The translations under genes were made by a program, and so were the position numbers. From positions 186,001-250,000 of the forward strand of contig NZ_FPBH01000007.1 of NCBI RefSeq assembly GCF_900116445.1: a stretch of 64,000 nucleotides of DNA, read 5' to 3'. The notes below the pieces were generated by a model. The model ran no database searches and was not told where the DNA came from. It worked only from the letters and a program-made list of their open reading frames with translations. Source of the stretch: Paraburkholderia aspalathi. GTDB lineage: Bacteria; Pseudomonadota; Gammaproteobacteria; Burkholderiales; Burkholderiaceae. Of this stretch, positions 1-8,423 are shown in pieces. Positions within the stretch are counted from its first letter, which is position 1; each line of letters starts with the position of its first letter.

Positions 1-1774
1 CGGCTATTCCGACATCCATGCCTTCGGTGGCGAAATCAATACGCCCAACCTCGACGCTCTGGTCCAGTCGGGCCGCATCCTGACGAATCACCATACCGGC
101 ACCGTCTGCGCGATCACGCGCTCCATGCTGATCTCCGGCACTGATCACCATCTGGTCGGCGAGGGGACGATGGGTGTGCCGACCGACGAACGCAAAGGCC
201 TGCCCGGCTATGAAGGTTATTTGAACGACCGCGCGTTGTCGGTCGCGCAATTGTTGAAGGACGGCGGTTATCACACGTACATGGCCGGCAAGTGGCACAT
301 CGGCTCCGGGATCGTCGGCAGCACGACCGGTGGCGGTCAGACGCCGGATCAATGGGGCTTCGAGCACAGCTACGCGCTGCTCGGCGGCGCCGCGACCAAT
401 CACTTTGCTCACGAACTGGCGAATTCGCAGAACTACACCGAAGACGGCAAGTACGTGCAACCCGGTCAGCCTGGACAACCGGGCGGCGCAGGCGGCAGCC
501 CCGCCGTGTTCTATTCAACAGACTTCTACACGCAACGTTTGATCTCGTACATCGACTCGAACAAGGGCGACGGCAAGCCGTTCTTCGCCTACGCGGCCTA
601 CACGTCGCCGCACTGGCCGCTGCAGGTTCCCGACCCGTATCTGCACAATTACGTCGGCAAATACGACGCCGGCTACGACGTGATCCGCAACGCGCGTATC
701 GCGCGGCAAAAAACGCTCGGCATCATTCCGAATGACTTTGTGCCGTACGGCGGCGCATCGGAAACGCTCGTAGCGACAGCGGCCACGGCAAACAACGGCA
801 CTGCCAACGCGAAATATGTAAGCGCCGTGCATAGCGCCGCGCAGGGCTATACCGACTACGGTCCCGGCACTGTGAACAAGACGTGGGCGAGCCTCTCGCC
901 CGCCGAGAAGAAAGCCCAGGCGCGTTACATGGAAATCTACGCGGGCGTGGTCGAAAATCTCGACCACAACATCGGCCTGCTGATCCAGCATCTGGAGGAC
1001 ATCGGCGAGTACGACAACACCTTCATCATGTTCCAGTCGGACAATGGCGCCGAAGGCTGGCCGATCGACTCCGGCGCAGACCCGACCGCCACCGACACAG
1101 CGAATGCCGCCGACCCGGTCTATTCAACACTCGGCACCGACAACGGCAAGCAGAACGCGCAACGTCTGCAATACGGCTTGCGCTGGGCTGAAGTAAGCGC
1201 CACGCCGTTCCGTTTGACGAAGGGCTATTCCGGAGAAGGTGGCGTATCCACGCCATTGATCGTGCATCTGCCGGGTCAGACCACACAGAAGCCCACGCTG
1301 CGCGACTTCACGCATGTGACCGATAACACCGCCACATTCCTCGCCGTCGCACAGATCTCGCCGCCCACACAAGCTGCGCCGCCGCTGATCAATACGCTCA
1401 CCGGCGTCGATCAGAACAAGGGCAAGGTGGTCTACAACAATCGCTATGTGTATCCGATCACCGGGCAGTCGTTGCTGCCTTTGCTGAACGATCAGACCAC
1501 CGACGCCGTGCACACCGCGTCATTCGGCGACGAAGCCTACGGCCGCGGCTATCTGCGCAGCGCCGACGGCCGCTGGAAAGCCTTGTGGACAGAACCGCCG
1601 CTGGGTCCGGTGGACGGTCACTGGCAACTGTTCGACATGAGCGCCGACCGCGGCGAAACGCAGGACGTGTCAACGCAGAATCCGTCGGTAATCGACGGCC
1701 TCGTGCAGCAGTGGAACAGCTATATGAGCAGCGTCGGCGGTGTCGAGCCGTTGCGTCCGCGCGGCTACTACTGA
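1..1774 (+). CDS. Sulfatase (arylsulfatase A family), 5' end outside window
   Basis: Hydrolyses sulfate esters; the natural substrate cannot be told. The reading frame is open from base 2, so about 590 residues are visible and the N-terminus with the first metal-binding Asp pair is missing. Seen: the post-motif stretch GTDHHLVGEGTM, the modification motif CAITRSMLISG (Cys codon 107-109), GKWHIG, and the metal-binding stretch QSDNGAEGW. Family members carry C-x-P/A-x-R, where the Cys is oxidised to formylglycine; here the third position is Ile. The gene for the oxidising enzyme follows 7 bases downstream, which supports a Cys-type sulfatase needing that partner. The first in-frame ATG (125) lies after the catalytic Cys, so it cannot be the true start. 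Confidence 0.93.
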   Translation, partial: GYSDIHAFGGEINTPNLDALVQSGRILTNHHTGTVCAITRSMLISGTDHHLVGEGTMGVPTDERKGLPGYEGYLNDRALSVAQLLKDGGYHTYMAGKWHIGSGIVGSTTGGGQTPDQWGFEHSYALLGGAATNHFAHELANSQNYTEDGKYVQPGQPGQPGGAGGSPAVFYSTDFYTQRLISYIDSNKGDGKPFFAYAAYTSPHWPLQVPDPYLHNYVGKYDAGYDVIRNARIARQKTLGIIPNDFVPYGGASETLVATAATANNGTANAKYVSAVHSAAQGYTDYGPGTVNKTWASLSPAEKKAQARYMEIYAGVVENLDHNIGLLIQHLEDIGEYDNTFIMFQSDNGAEGWPIDSGADPTATDTANAADPVYSTLGTDNGKQNAQRLQYGLRWAEVSATPFRLTKGYSGEGGVSTPLIVHLPGQTTQKPTLRDFTHVTDNTATFLAVAQISPPTQAAPPLINTLTGVDQNKGKVVYNNRYVYPITGQSLLPLLNDQTTDAVHTASFGDEAYGRGYLRSADGRWKALWTEPPLGPVDGHWQLFDMSADRGETQDVSTQNPSVIDGLVQQWNSYMSSVGGVEPLRPRGYY

Positions 1775-1781
1775 GCCCGCC

Positions 1782-2864
1782 ATGTCCGTCCGATTCAAAC
1801 TGAAAAGCACCGCGGCGTTGTACGGCGCCTATGCCGCAATCGCCACGGTCGCTTTTACCGCGGCCTTTACCGCCGCGATGGCCGCCTCGGCGGCATTGAG
1901 CGGCGGGAAGCAGAGCGCATTCGACGAACTGAACCGCTCGCGCACTTTAGTGGCGCTCGGTTCCGAACAGCAATGCGAGCGCTATGCCGGCCTGCCTTCG
2001 CGCTGGCGCGACGATCCGAAAGCCGGCATGGTGCATCTGCATGGCGGCAACTTCGTCTTCGGCAGCAAACTCGGGTATGAAGACGAGCGCCCTGCCGGCG
2101 ACGGCCAAACCCACGTCGCCGGCTTCTGGATCGACCAGACCGATGTGACGAATGCGCAGTTCGCCGCATTCGTGAAAGCCACGGGTTACGTCAGCGATTC
2201 GGAGCGCCAGGGCGGCGCTGTGGTTTTTCATACGCCGACGCGCGAAGAAATGAACGCGCGCGATCTGGCGTGGTGGACGTGGGTCAAGGGCGCCGCGTGG
2301 AATCATCCGACGGGGCCCGGCAGCAATCTCGATGGCCGCATGAACCAGCCGGTGACGATGGTCACGCAGGCTGACGCGCTGGCCTACGCGCGTTGGCTCG
2401 GCCGCGATCTGCCGACCGAAGCCGAGTGGGAGTATGCGGGCAAAGCCGGCCACGAAGGCGCGGATCTCGACACTGCACCACGCGACCAACGCGGCAAGCC
2501 AAGTGCGAATTATTGGCAAGGCGTGTTTCCCGTGCTGAACACCAATGAGGATGGTCACATTGGCCTCGCGCCGGTCGGCTGCTATGCGGCGAATGACTTC
2601 AAGCTCTACGACATGATCGGCAACGCATGGGAATGGACGAGAGACGTCTACAGCGGCCCGCATCAGTCGCACACCAATGGCGATACCGCGGCAGTCGCAC
2701 CTGCAAGCCGCAAACACGACACGCCGATGGTCATCAAAGGCGGCTCGTTCCTGTGTTCGCGCGACTATTGCGTACGCTATCGGGCGGCGTCCCGCGAACA
2801 GCAGGAAGCGGATTTGCCGGCCTCGCATATCGGTTTTCGTACAGTCTTGAGGGATGCATCGTGA
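1782..2864 (+). CDS. Formylglycine-generating enzyme (SUMF1/FGE family)
   Basis: Converts the active-site Cys of sulfatases to formylglycine. The 360-residue product has a hydrophobic N-terminus (residues about 10-36, signal or anchor), then the FGE-sulfatase fold: GGNFVFGS near 88-95, DVTNAQFAAFV near 121-131, LPTEAEWEYA near 210-219, and GGSFLCSRDYCVRYR near 320-334. C325 and C330 match the two catalytic cysteines of aerobic FGEs. The start at 1782 is preferred over an upstream in-frame start at 1740 because 1740 lies inside the sulfatase gene and the 1782 start gives a clean membrane/signal segment. The stop overlaps the next gene's GTG by four bases. The N-terminal hydrophobic segment suggests the modification may occur at or beyond the inner membrane, which is an inference. 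Confidence 0.92.
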   Translation: MSVRFKLKSTAALYGAYAAIATVAFTAAFTAAMAASAALSGGKQSAFDELNRSRTLVALGSEQQCERYAGLPSRWRDDPKAGMVHLHGGNFVFGSKLGYEDERPAGDGQTHVAGFWIDQTDVTNAQFAAFVKATGYVSDSERQGGAVVFHTPTREEMNARDLAWWTWVKGAAWNHPTGPGSNLDGRMNQPVTMVTQADALAYARWLGRDLPTEAEWEYAGKAGHEGADLDTAPRDQRGKPSANYWQGVFPVLNTNEDGHIGLAPVGCYAANDFKLYDMIGNAWEWTRDVYSGPHQSHTNGDTAAVAPASRKHDTPMVIKGGSFLCSRDYCVRYRAASREQQEADLPASHIGFRTVLRDAS

Positions 2865-3655
2865 AGCCACGCGCGTTCATCACAGCGGCGCTGCTGATTG
2901 CGGCTTCGTGGGTCCATCCTGCGCACGCCGTCGCATCGCAGGTCGTCAAGATCGGCGTCACCGCCGGTGCCCACGCGCAGATCATGGACGAAGTACGGCG
3001 TATTGCCGCCACGCAAGGCCTTACGCTCGACGTCGTCGTCTTCGACAAGCCCGATGGTATCGACGCCGCGCTCGCCGCAAAACAGATCGATGCTGCAAGC
3101 TTCGAAGACGGGCCGAGCCTCGCAGCGCAGCGCAAACAACACGGCTACGCCTTGACGAGCGTCGCGACCACCGTCACATTTCCGATCGCGCTGTATTCGC
3201 GCAAATTGACGAACCTCGGCCAGTTGCAGCGAGGCGCGACCATTGCGATTCCCGACGACCGTGAAGGCACCGCGCGCGCCTTGATCCTGCTGCAAAATTT
3301 CACGCTGCTGACCTTCAAGGACAGCGCCGGTTTGCATGCCACGCTTGCCGACATCACGAGCAACCGCTTGAACCTGAAAATCCGCCAGGTGCCGCATGCT
3401 CGCCTGTTCGACAGCTTGAACAGCGTGGCCTTCGCTGTGATCGATAGCAGCGATGCGGCACGCGTCGGTCTTTACCCCGCACGCGATAGCCTCGGTCTCG
3501 AAGACGCGCGCTCGCCCTATGCCAACGTGCTGACCGTGCGCGACGGCGACCGCACTGAACCGTGGGTCGCGCAACTGATCGGCGCCTATCACTCACCCGA
3601 GGTCGCGCATTTCATCCTGACGCACTATCAGGACTCGGTACGCCGGCCATGGTGA
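2861..3655 (+). CDS. NLPA/MetQ-like periplasmic substrate-binding protein
   Basis: 264 residues. The GTG start overlaps the FGE stop (GTGA), suggesting translational coupling. A signal peptide ends near AHA (residue about 23); there is no lipobox, unlike typical MetQ lipoproteins. The mature part reads as an NLPA-family binding protein: VVKIGVTAGAHAQIMD, then FEDGPSLAAQRK, IAIPDDREGTARALILLQ and a C-terminal VAHFILTHYQDS. Family members bind methionine or related sulfur compounds and feed an ABC importer; no ATPase or permease is adjacent here. Its place behind a sulfatase and FGE suggests it captures a sulfur-containing or desulfated compound, but the ligand is unknown. Confidence 0.85.
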   Translation: MKPRAFITAALLIAASWVHPAHAVASQVVKIGVTAGAHAQIMDEVRRIAATQGLTLDVVVFDKPDGIDAALAAKQIDAASFEDGPSLAAQRKQHGYALTSVATTVTFPIALYSRKLTNLGQLQRGATIAIPDDREGTARALILLQNFTLLTFKDSAGLHATLADITSNRLNLKIRQVPHARLFDSLNSVAFAVIDSSDAARVGLYPARDSLGLEDARSPYANVLTVRDGDRTEPWVAQLIGAYHSPEVAHFILTHYQDSVRRPW

Positions 3656-4602
3656 GCACGTTTTCGTTCGCGTGCTCGGCGTGCGGAAAATGTTGCAACA
3701 GTCCGCCAGCGATGTCGTTGCCGGAACTGTTCCGACATCGAGATCGGTTCATCGGCTGCATTGCGATTGGGCGAGTGCCCCGCAAGCGATTGGGTGAAAA
3801 GCTTCGGGTCGGCAAATACGAAACCGTACTCGACGAGACTGGCGTCGCCGCCTTCGACGCCAGCGCGGATACGCTGCTGCATCGCGCGGGCGACACGTTC
3901 AGCCTCACGACGCAGGGTTACGACTACCCTTCTCTTGCACGCTGCCCGGCGCTGGAAGAGGATGGACGCTGCGCGATTCACTTCGACGGCAAACCGCTCA
4001 CGTGCGAAGTAGTCCCGCTCGATCCACTCGTGCCGGATGCGTTGCAACACCTGGTATTGGCTGGACGCAATCAGATTGCCGCCTATCTCGGCACCGATTG
4101 TATTCAGGAAGGCGACCGCGCTGACGGCAAGTTGATGGTCGCAGAAGGCCGCATTGAAGACGAGGCCGCGAGAGATGCACTCGCACGCCGCCGTGAGTCA
4201 CTCGCAACCGAAAGTAAGGTATGGGGCAAGGCCGTATTCGAAGCGCTGCGCAAAGAGCTATTCGAGTCGCCCGCCGCGTTGGCGCGCATTCCCGCGGGCG
4301 GGTTTCTGAGCATTTCCATCGTGCCGGCGCTATTGGCTGTAGCAGGTGTTTCAGCACGCTGCCGCCAGTTGTCCCTCGACTATATCGACAGCCAGCTCGC
4401 TTTGATCGAACGCTCCATTGCACAAGCGCTGCTACGCCGCCGGCTGGATGACCGGCCGATTACGCAGGAATTGCGAGCATTTGCCGGCGCTTATCAACGC
4501 GCGAAAACAATTCTTGCCGTACCTGTCCGCCCAGGTGACGAGAGCGGCAATCCGTCTCAAGTATCGGAGGTCGAAGCGTATCTCAGCGGCGCAGATTGCT
4601 AG
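3649..4602 (+). CDS. YkgJ-type zinc/iron-chelating cysteine-cluster protein
   Basis: 317 residues, start ATG 3649 (GTG 3652 is also possible) overlapping the previous stop by seven bases. The N-terminus has CSACGKCCNSPP, the defining C-x2-CGxCC signature of the YkgJ cysteine-cluster family, followed by further Cys at RCPALEEDGRC, LTCEV and TDC. The spacing suggests a bound metal or Fe-S centre. No enzyme activity is established for most of the family. The overlap with the sulfatase-FGE-NLPA genes places it in the same transcription unit, perhaps as a metal or redox helper for the oxidative FGE chemistry (inference). Its 3' end overlaps the stop of the opposing EmrA-like gene by four bases. 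Confidence 0.85.
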   Translation: MVSTFSFACSACGKCCNSPPAMSLPELFRHRDRFIGCIAIGRVPRKRLGEKLRVGKYETVLDETGVAAFDASADTLLHRAGDTFSLTTQGYDYPSLARCPALEEDGRCAIHFDGKPLTCEVVPLDPLVPDALQHLVLAGRNQIAAYLGTDCIQEGDRADGKLMVAEGRIEDEAARDALARRRESLATESKVWGKAVFEALRKELFESPAALARIPAGGFLSISIVPALLAVAGVSARCRQLSLDYIDSQLALIERSIAQALLRRRLDDRPITQELRAFAGAYQRAKTILAVPVRPGDESGNPSQVSEVEAYLSGADC

Positions 4603-5837
4603 TCAGCAGCACCACCACGGTCACTATTGTCCCGGATGATTTGTGCGATCAGCGCATCCGCATCGCGCGAAACGTTATCGTGAACGCGGGTACTCTGCGC
4701 GGCCGCCGGCGTATCGTTGCCGATCAGATGACCGCTGCGCACATGCGTATCCACCGACACCTGCATCGACAGGCCGAGCCGCAACGGATGCGCCGCGAGT
4801 TCGGCCGGGTCGAGCGAAATCACGATTGGCACGCGCTGCACGACCTTGATCCAGTTACCGGCGGCGTTCTGCGACGGCAGCATCGAAAACGCACTACCCG
4901 TGCCAGCCGAAAAGCCCTCCACGTGCCCCTGATACACCACTTGCGAGCCGTACACATCCGATACGATGCGCACCGGCTGCCCCACGCGCATGCTGCGAAT
5001 CTGGCCTTCCTTGAAATTCGCCTCGACCCACAGACGCTCGAGCGGAATGATCGACATGAGTGCGAGCCCCGGCCCGACCTGCTGGCCGATCTGCACCGAA
5101 CGCTGTCCGACCGTACCGTCGACGGGAGAAACGACCGTGGTGCGTTGCAGATTCCGGTAAGCAAGCCGCAATTGCGCCGCAGCTTGCAAAACCGGCGGGC
5201 TGGCTTCGACCGGGAATTTACCGCCGAGCGCGCGGGCGGCGTCGAGCTGGACTTGCGCCGAGGCGAGATTCGCTTGCGCGACTGCTACTGCTTCGCGGGC
5301 GCGCGCCAACTCTTCCGGCGACACGACTTCCACTGACGCATGATCGCGCGCCGCCAGCGCACGCTGCGCCAATGCGAGTTCGGCGCGGCGCGCGTCGATC
5401 GATTGAACGTAGAGCTTGCGCGAGATCGTCGCGTTGGCCACTTGTCGCACGGCGAGCGTCAGCTGCGCTTTAGCCTGCGCGAACGCGGCGGCCGCTTCGG
5501 CGTCGTCGAGTTTCACGAGCGGCTGGCCTGCGCGGACCTGCCGTGTGTTCTCCACCAGAATATCGGTGACCGTGCCTGGTATCTGCGCCGCGATCTGCAC
5601 GATGTTGCCGGCCACGTAGGCATCGTCGGTCTCTTCGAAGAAGCGCGCGCTTAAGCCCCAGTACGTCAGCCACGCCATACCGGCGAGCGCCGCCACGCCG
5701 AAGAAAACGGCAAAGCGCCGCCGGCGCGCCGCCCGTTTCGCATCGTGCGCGTCGCTCGTTATGCCTGCCGCGTTTGCCGGGTTTGCCTGCTCCTCGGTCC
5801 AGCCCGCGGCATGTTGTGCCTGTTTATCGTTGTGCAT
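4599..5837 (-). CDS. EmrA/HlyD-type membrane fusion protein of the rhamnolipid efflux system
   Basis: Periplasmic adaptor linking an inner-membrane MFS exporter to an outer-membrane channel. 412 residues: cytoplasmic basic N-terminus, one membrane helix near 41-61, lipoyl-like half at TDDAYVAGNIVQIAAQIPG (about 71-90), long Ala-rich coiled-coil hairpin (about 115-215), then VSPVDGTVGQRSVQIGQ and the beta-barrel segment LWVEANFKEGQIRSM. It lies directly after the NodT gene (adjacent bases 5837/5838) and is the last gene of the rhl locus. Its partner is presumably the DHA2 exporter at 8424-10037. A role in rhamnolipid or precursor export is inferred from position. Confidence 0.9.
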   Translation of the reverse strand: MHNDKQAQHAAGWTEEQANPANAAGITSDAHDAKRAARRRRFAVFFGVAALAGMAWLTYWGLSARFFEETDDAYVAGNIVQIAAQIPGTVTDILVENTRQVRAGQPLVKLDDAEAAAAFAQAKAQLTLAVRQVANATISRKLYVQSIDARRAELALAQRALAARDHASVEVVSPEELARAREAVAVAQANLASAQVQLDAARALGGKFPVEASPPVLQAAAQLRLAYRNLQRTTVVSPVDGTVGQRSVQIGQQVGPGLALMSIIPLERLWVEANFKEGQIRSMRVGQPVRIVSDVYGSQVVYQGHVEGFSAGTGSAFSMLPSQNAAGNWIKVVQRVPIVISLDPAELAAHPLRLGLSMQVSVDTHVRSGHLIGNDTPAAAQSTRVHDNVSRDADALIAQIIRDNSDRGGAAD

Positions 5838-7394
5838 TCAATCGAAGTGCGTATCCGTGATGCGTGCGTGAGAAGGAAAGGTGGTCTGATAGTGAGAAAT
5901 CGGTGCGCCCGCCACCTTGCGTACGTCAAAGCCGCCACCGAGCGCGCCGACCAGCGCAACCTGCAGCATTCTGCGGCGGCCCTGCAAATCCACTTGCTGC
6001 GCGCGTTCGTCGAGCAAGGACAGGTCGGCCAGCGTCACGTCCTTCTGCATGCCGATACCGCGGCGATGCCGCTCTTCAGCAATTGCGACGATATGCGAGG
6101 CCGCTTCCACGGCGCGCGTCTGCTCGGTCGCGAGCGTATCGACCGTGCGCAAGGACGTCAGTTGACGCGCGACCTCGCCGAGCGCCTCGTCGACAGTCTT
6201 GTTGTAGAGGCCGACCGCAGCGTCAACGTTGGCGTAATCGCCGCCTAATTGCGCGTGCAAACGGGTCCGGTCGAAAATCGGCAGGGAGATCGCCGGTCCC
6301 ACCGAGCCGGTCAACGCCGCGCGTGAGAAAAGCGCGCCGGGCGTCAATGCTGTCAGCCCGGCAAACGCCACTAGATTCACGTCGGGATAGAACTGGGCTC
6401 GTGTGGCATCGGTGTTGGCGAGCGCTGCTTCGGCCCGCAAACGCGCCGCCACGATGTCGGGCCGGCGGCCCAGCAGATCGACCGGCAATTGCGCAGGCAT
6501 CGGCGCATCGGCCGCCGCGGCCAGTTGCGGACGATGAAGCGACAAACCCCGCTCTGCGCCGCGTCCCGTCAACACGCCGATCTGCAACTCAGTCAGCTTG
6601 ATGCGCTCGTCGTTGAGCGCCTGCTGTGAGGCGAGCCGGCTTCGCTTGAGTGTGGCGTCCGCCGAGTCGTACGCGTTATCGATGCCGCGCGCGCCACGCT
6701 CTCGCAAGACCGCATCGACCTTATCCGCGGCCTGTTGCTTCTGCAGCAGAATGTCCTGCATCGCGAAGGCGCGGTCGAGTTCACAGTAGAGCGTCACGAG
6801 CGCGACCGTCAGCGTTAGCCGCGCCTGCTCGGCATCGATTCGCGCGGCGTCGCGCGTGGAGAGCAGACTGCCGGTCAGCGCGGCATTCTTGCCCCACAGG
6901 TCGAGTTGGTAGCTCAGGCCCGCGAACAACGCGGCCGGCGACACCACCGGATCATTGAACAACTGCACCGGAATCTGCTGGCCGCCGACAGATACGTTAG
7001 CCACGTCGTTCGGCTGCGGTAAGCGGGCCTTGCTCACTGTCGCGCCCGCCGTGCCGGTGAGGCCGGTGAGCGAAGCAAACTGTTCGAGTTGCGCCTGCGC
7101 GGCGCCCACCCTCGCCTTGGCGATCTGCAGGTCGGGATTGTTTTGCAAGGCTTCAGCGGTCACCTCATCCAGTTGCGGATCGCGGTAACGCTTGACCCAA
7201 TCAGGCGCGGGCCACGCCCCGTTCGCGCCTGGCCCGATGGTCTGCGAAAGTGCATCGGTGGATGGCTTGATCGGTTTGACGTTCGCTTGCAGGCCCGCGT
7301 CGCTCACGCAACCGCTCAGCGCTGCTGCAATCAGCAGCGGCGGCAGCAGCAACGGCAACGTGCGTGGCTTGGGGAATTGCATAGACCGTCTCAT
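5838..7394 (-). CDS. NodT/OprM-family outer-membrane efflux lipoprotein
   Basis: TolC-like outer-membrane channel. 518 residues with a lipoprotein signal (LSGC lipobox near residue 29), then two outer-membrane-efflux-protein repeats: WWxxxxD-like start KRYRDPQLDEVTAEALQNNPDLQIAKARVGAAQAQ is only partly quoted here as PQLDEVTAEAL, and the second repeat begins around ADAPMPAQLPVDLLGRRPDIV with the typical RRPDI. The ATG at 7394 overlaps the rhlC stop (ATGA); an internal ATG at 7382 could also serve. It completes a tripartite exporter with the EmrA-like and MFS proteins encoded in the same cluster. Confidence 0.9.
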   Translation of the reverse strand: MRRSMQFPKPRTLPLLLPPLLIAAALSGCVSDAGLQANVKPIKPSTDALSQTIGPGANGAWPAPDWVKRYRDPQLDEVTAEALQNNPDLQIAKARVGAAQAQLEQFASLTGLTGTAGATVSKARLPQPNDVANVSVGGQQIPVQLFNDPVVSPAALFAGLSYQLDLWGKNAALTGSLLSTRDAARIDAEQARLTLTVALVTLYCELDRAFAMQDILLQKQQAADKVDAVLRERGARGIDNAYDSADATLKRSRLASQQALNDERIKLTELQIGVLTGRGAERGLSLHRPQLAAAADAPMPAQLPVDLLGRRPDIVAARLRAEAALANTDATRAQFYPDVNLVAFAGLTALTPGALFSRAALTGSVGPAISLPIFDRTRLHAQLGGDYANVDAAVGLYNKTVDEALGEVARQLTSLRTVDTLATEQTRAVEAASHIVAIAEERHRRGIGMQKDVTLADLSLLDERAQQVDLQGRRRMLQVALVGALGGGFDVRKVAGAPISHYQTTFPSHARITDTHFD

Positions 7395-8413
7395 GAGTGC
7401 CGGGTAAGGGACATTGCAGGTTCTCCTGCTACCGGCGTATTCGTCTCGCCAAGCCTCGCCGGGCTAGTCGCATTAACCAGATTCGCGGTCCTGGCAACTT
7501 TGGCCGCGAGTCGCGGACGCGTGCGCTCAAGCGGCCCCATTCGTCCGAAGAATCCATCGAATAGACCCAGTGCTATCGCATTGAGCTTGGCCAGCTTGTC
7601 CTTTTCAAGCAGCGCAATCTGCACGATTTGCCAGAGCGTCAGCACGTTCGGTACGATGGCGACCGGCAGGCGCATTCCATACTGCAGCGCAAGCTGCATT
7701 GCGTTTCGCGCGCTGTAATAGCGGCGGAAACCGGGGTGATTCATCGTCGTCAATTCCAGAGAACCCAGCTTGTGGCGCCGCCGTGAGCCGATCCGATGCA
7801 GCAGTACAAGTGACGGCACCACGTACACCGGTACATTACGCAGCAACGCACGCAGGCAGTATTCGGTGTCGACGTGGTCGATAAAAAGCGTTTCATCGAA
7901 GCGGCCGAGCCGCGCGAACGCCTCGCGTGAAATCACACAGCCGGACGAAATCAGAAACGCGCAGCGTTGCATCGCGGCGTCGGCGTGTATCGACAGCCGC
8001 TCCACCGCCAGACCGCTCGTCGCGAGTTCGGGCAGGAAGCGTTGATCGTTTTCATCGAAGACGCGCGGGCCCGCTAAAAATGCCCGGCCACTCATCGACG
8101 TGCACCGGTCGCGCATCACCGCGAAGTAAGCGTCTGGCGCCTCGGAATCCTGGTCGAACAGCGCGACTGCATCCGCGCCTGCGTCGAACAGCGCGCTCAG
8201 GCCGCAATTGAAGGCGCCGGCAATGCCGTTGCGATTACCGTGATGCAGCAACGCAACGCCCGCCTCGCCCAACACCATCGCGGCGCGCGCGTCCGGCAAC
8301 GGCGAGTTGTCGACTACCAGCAGGCGGTCGCACGCCGAACGCATCGCCACCGCGCGCGCGAGCTGCTCTTCACTCGGATGAAACAGGATGATCAATGCGC
8401 CCAGGATCGTCAT
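7391..8413 (-). CDS. rhlC: RhlC, rhamnosyltransferase 2 (GT2 family)
   Basis: Adds the second rhamnose from dTDP-L-rhamnose to mono-rhamnolipid, giving di-rhamnolipid. 340 residues, GT-A/GT2 pattern: N-terminal ALIILFHPSEEQL, LLVVDNSP near 31-38, HHGNRNGIAGAFNCGL, and the DxD-like metal/nucleotide site ALFDQDSEAPD. The C-terminal half carries RRYYSARNAM and a membrane-associating hydrophobic segment. Context decides between RhlC and other rhamnosyltransferases: rhlA and rhlB are in the same unit. It sits between the MFS exporter and NodT genes, as in the Burkholderia rhl clusters I know. Confidence 0.9.
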   Translation of the reverse strand: MTILGALIILFHPSEEQLARAVAMRSACDRLLVVDNSPLPDARAAMVLGEAGVALLHHGNRNGIAGAFNCGLSALFDAGADAVALFDQDSEAPDAYFAVMRDRCTSMSGRAFLAGPRVFDENDQRFLPELATSGLAVERLSIHADAAMQRCAFLISSGCVISREAFARLGRFDETLFIDHVDTEYCLRALLRNVPVYVVPSLVLLHRIGSRRRHKLGSLELTTMNHPGFRRYYSARNAMQLALQYGMRLPVAIVPNVLTLWQIVQIALLEKDKLAKLNAIALGLFDGFFGRMGPLERTRPRLAAKVARTANLVNATSPARLGETNTPVAGEPAMSLTRHS

Positions 8414-8423
8414 TCGAAGTTCC

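Noticed and set aside
125..1774. Sulfatase start at the first in-frame ATG (125)
   Set aside because: The open frame continues to the window edge, and the motif Cys at 107-109 lies before this ATG, so the true start is outside the window.
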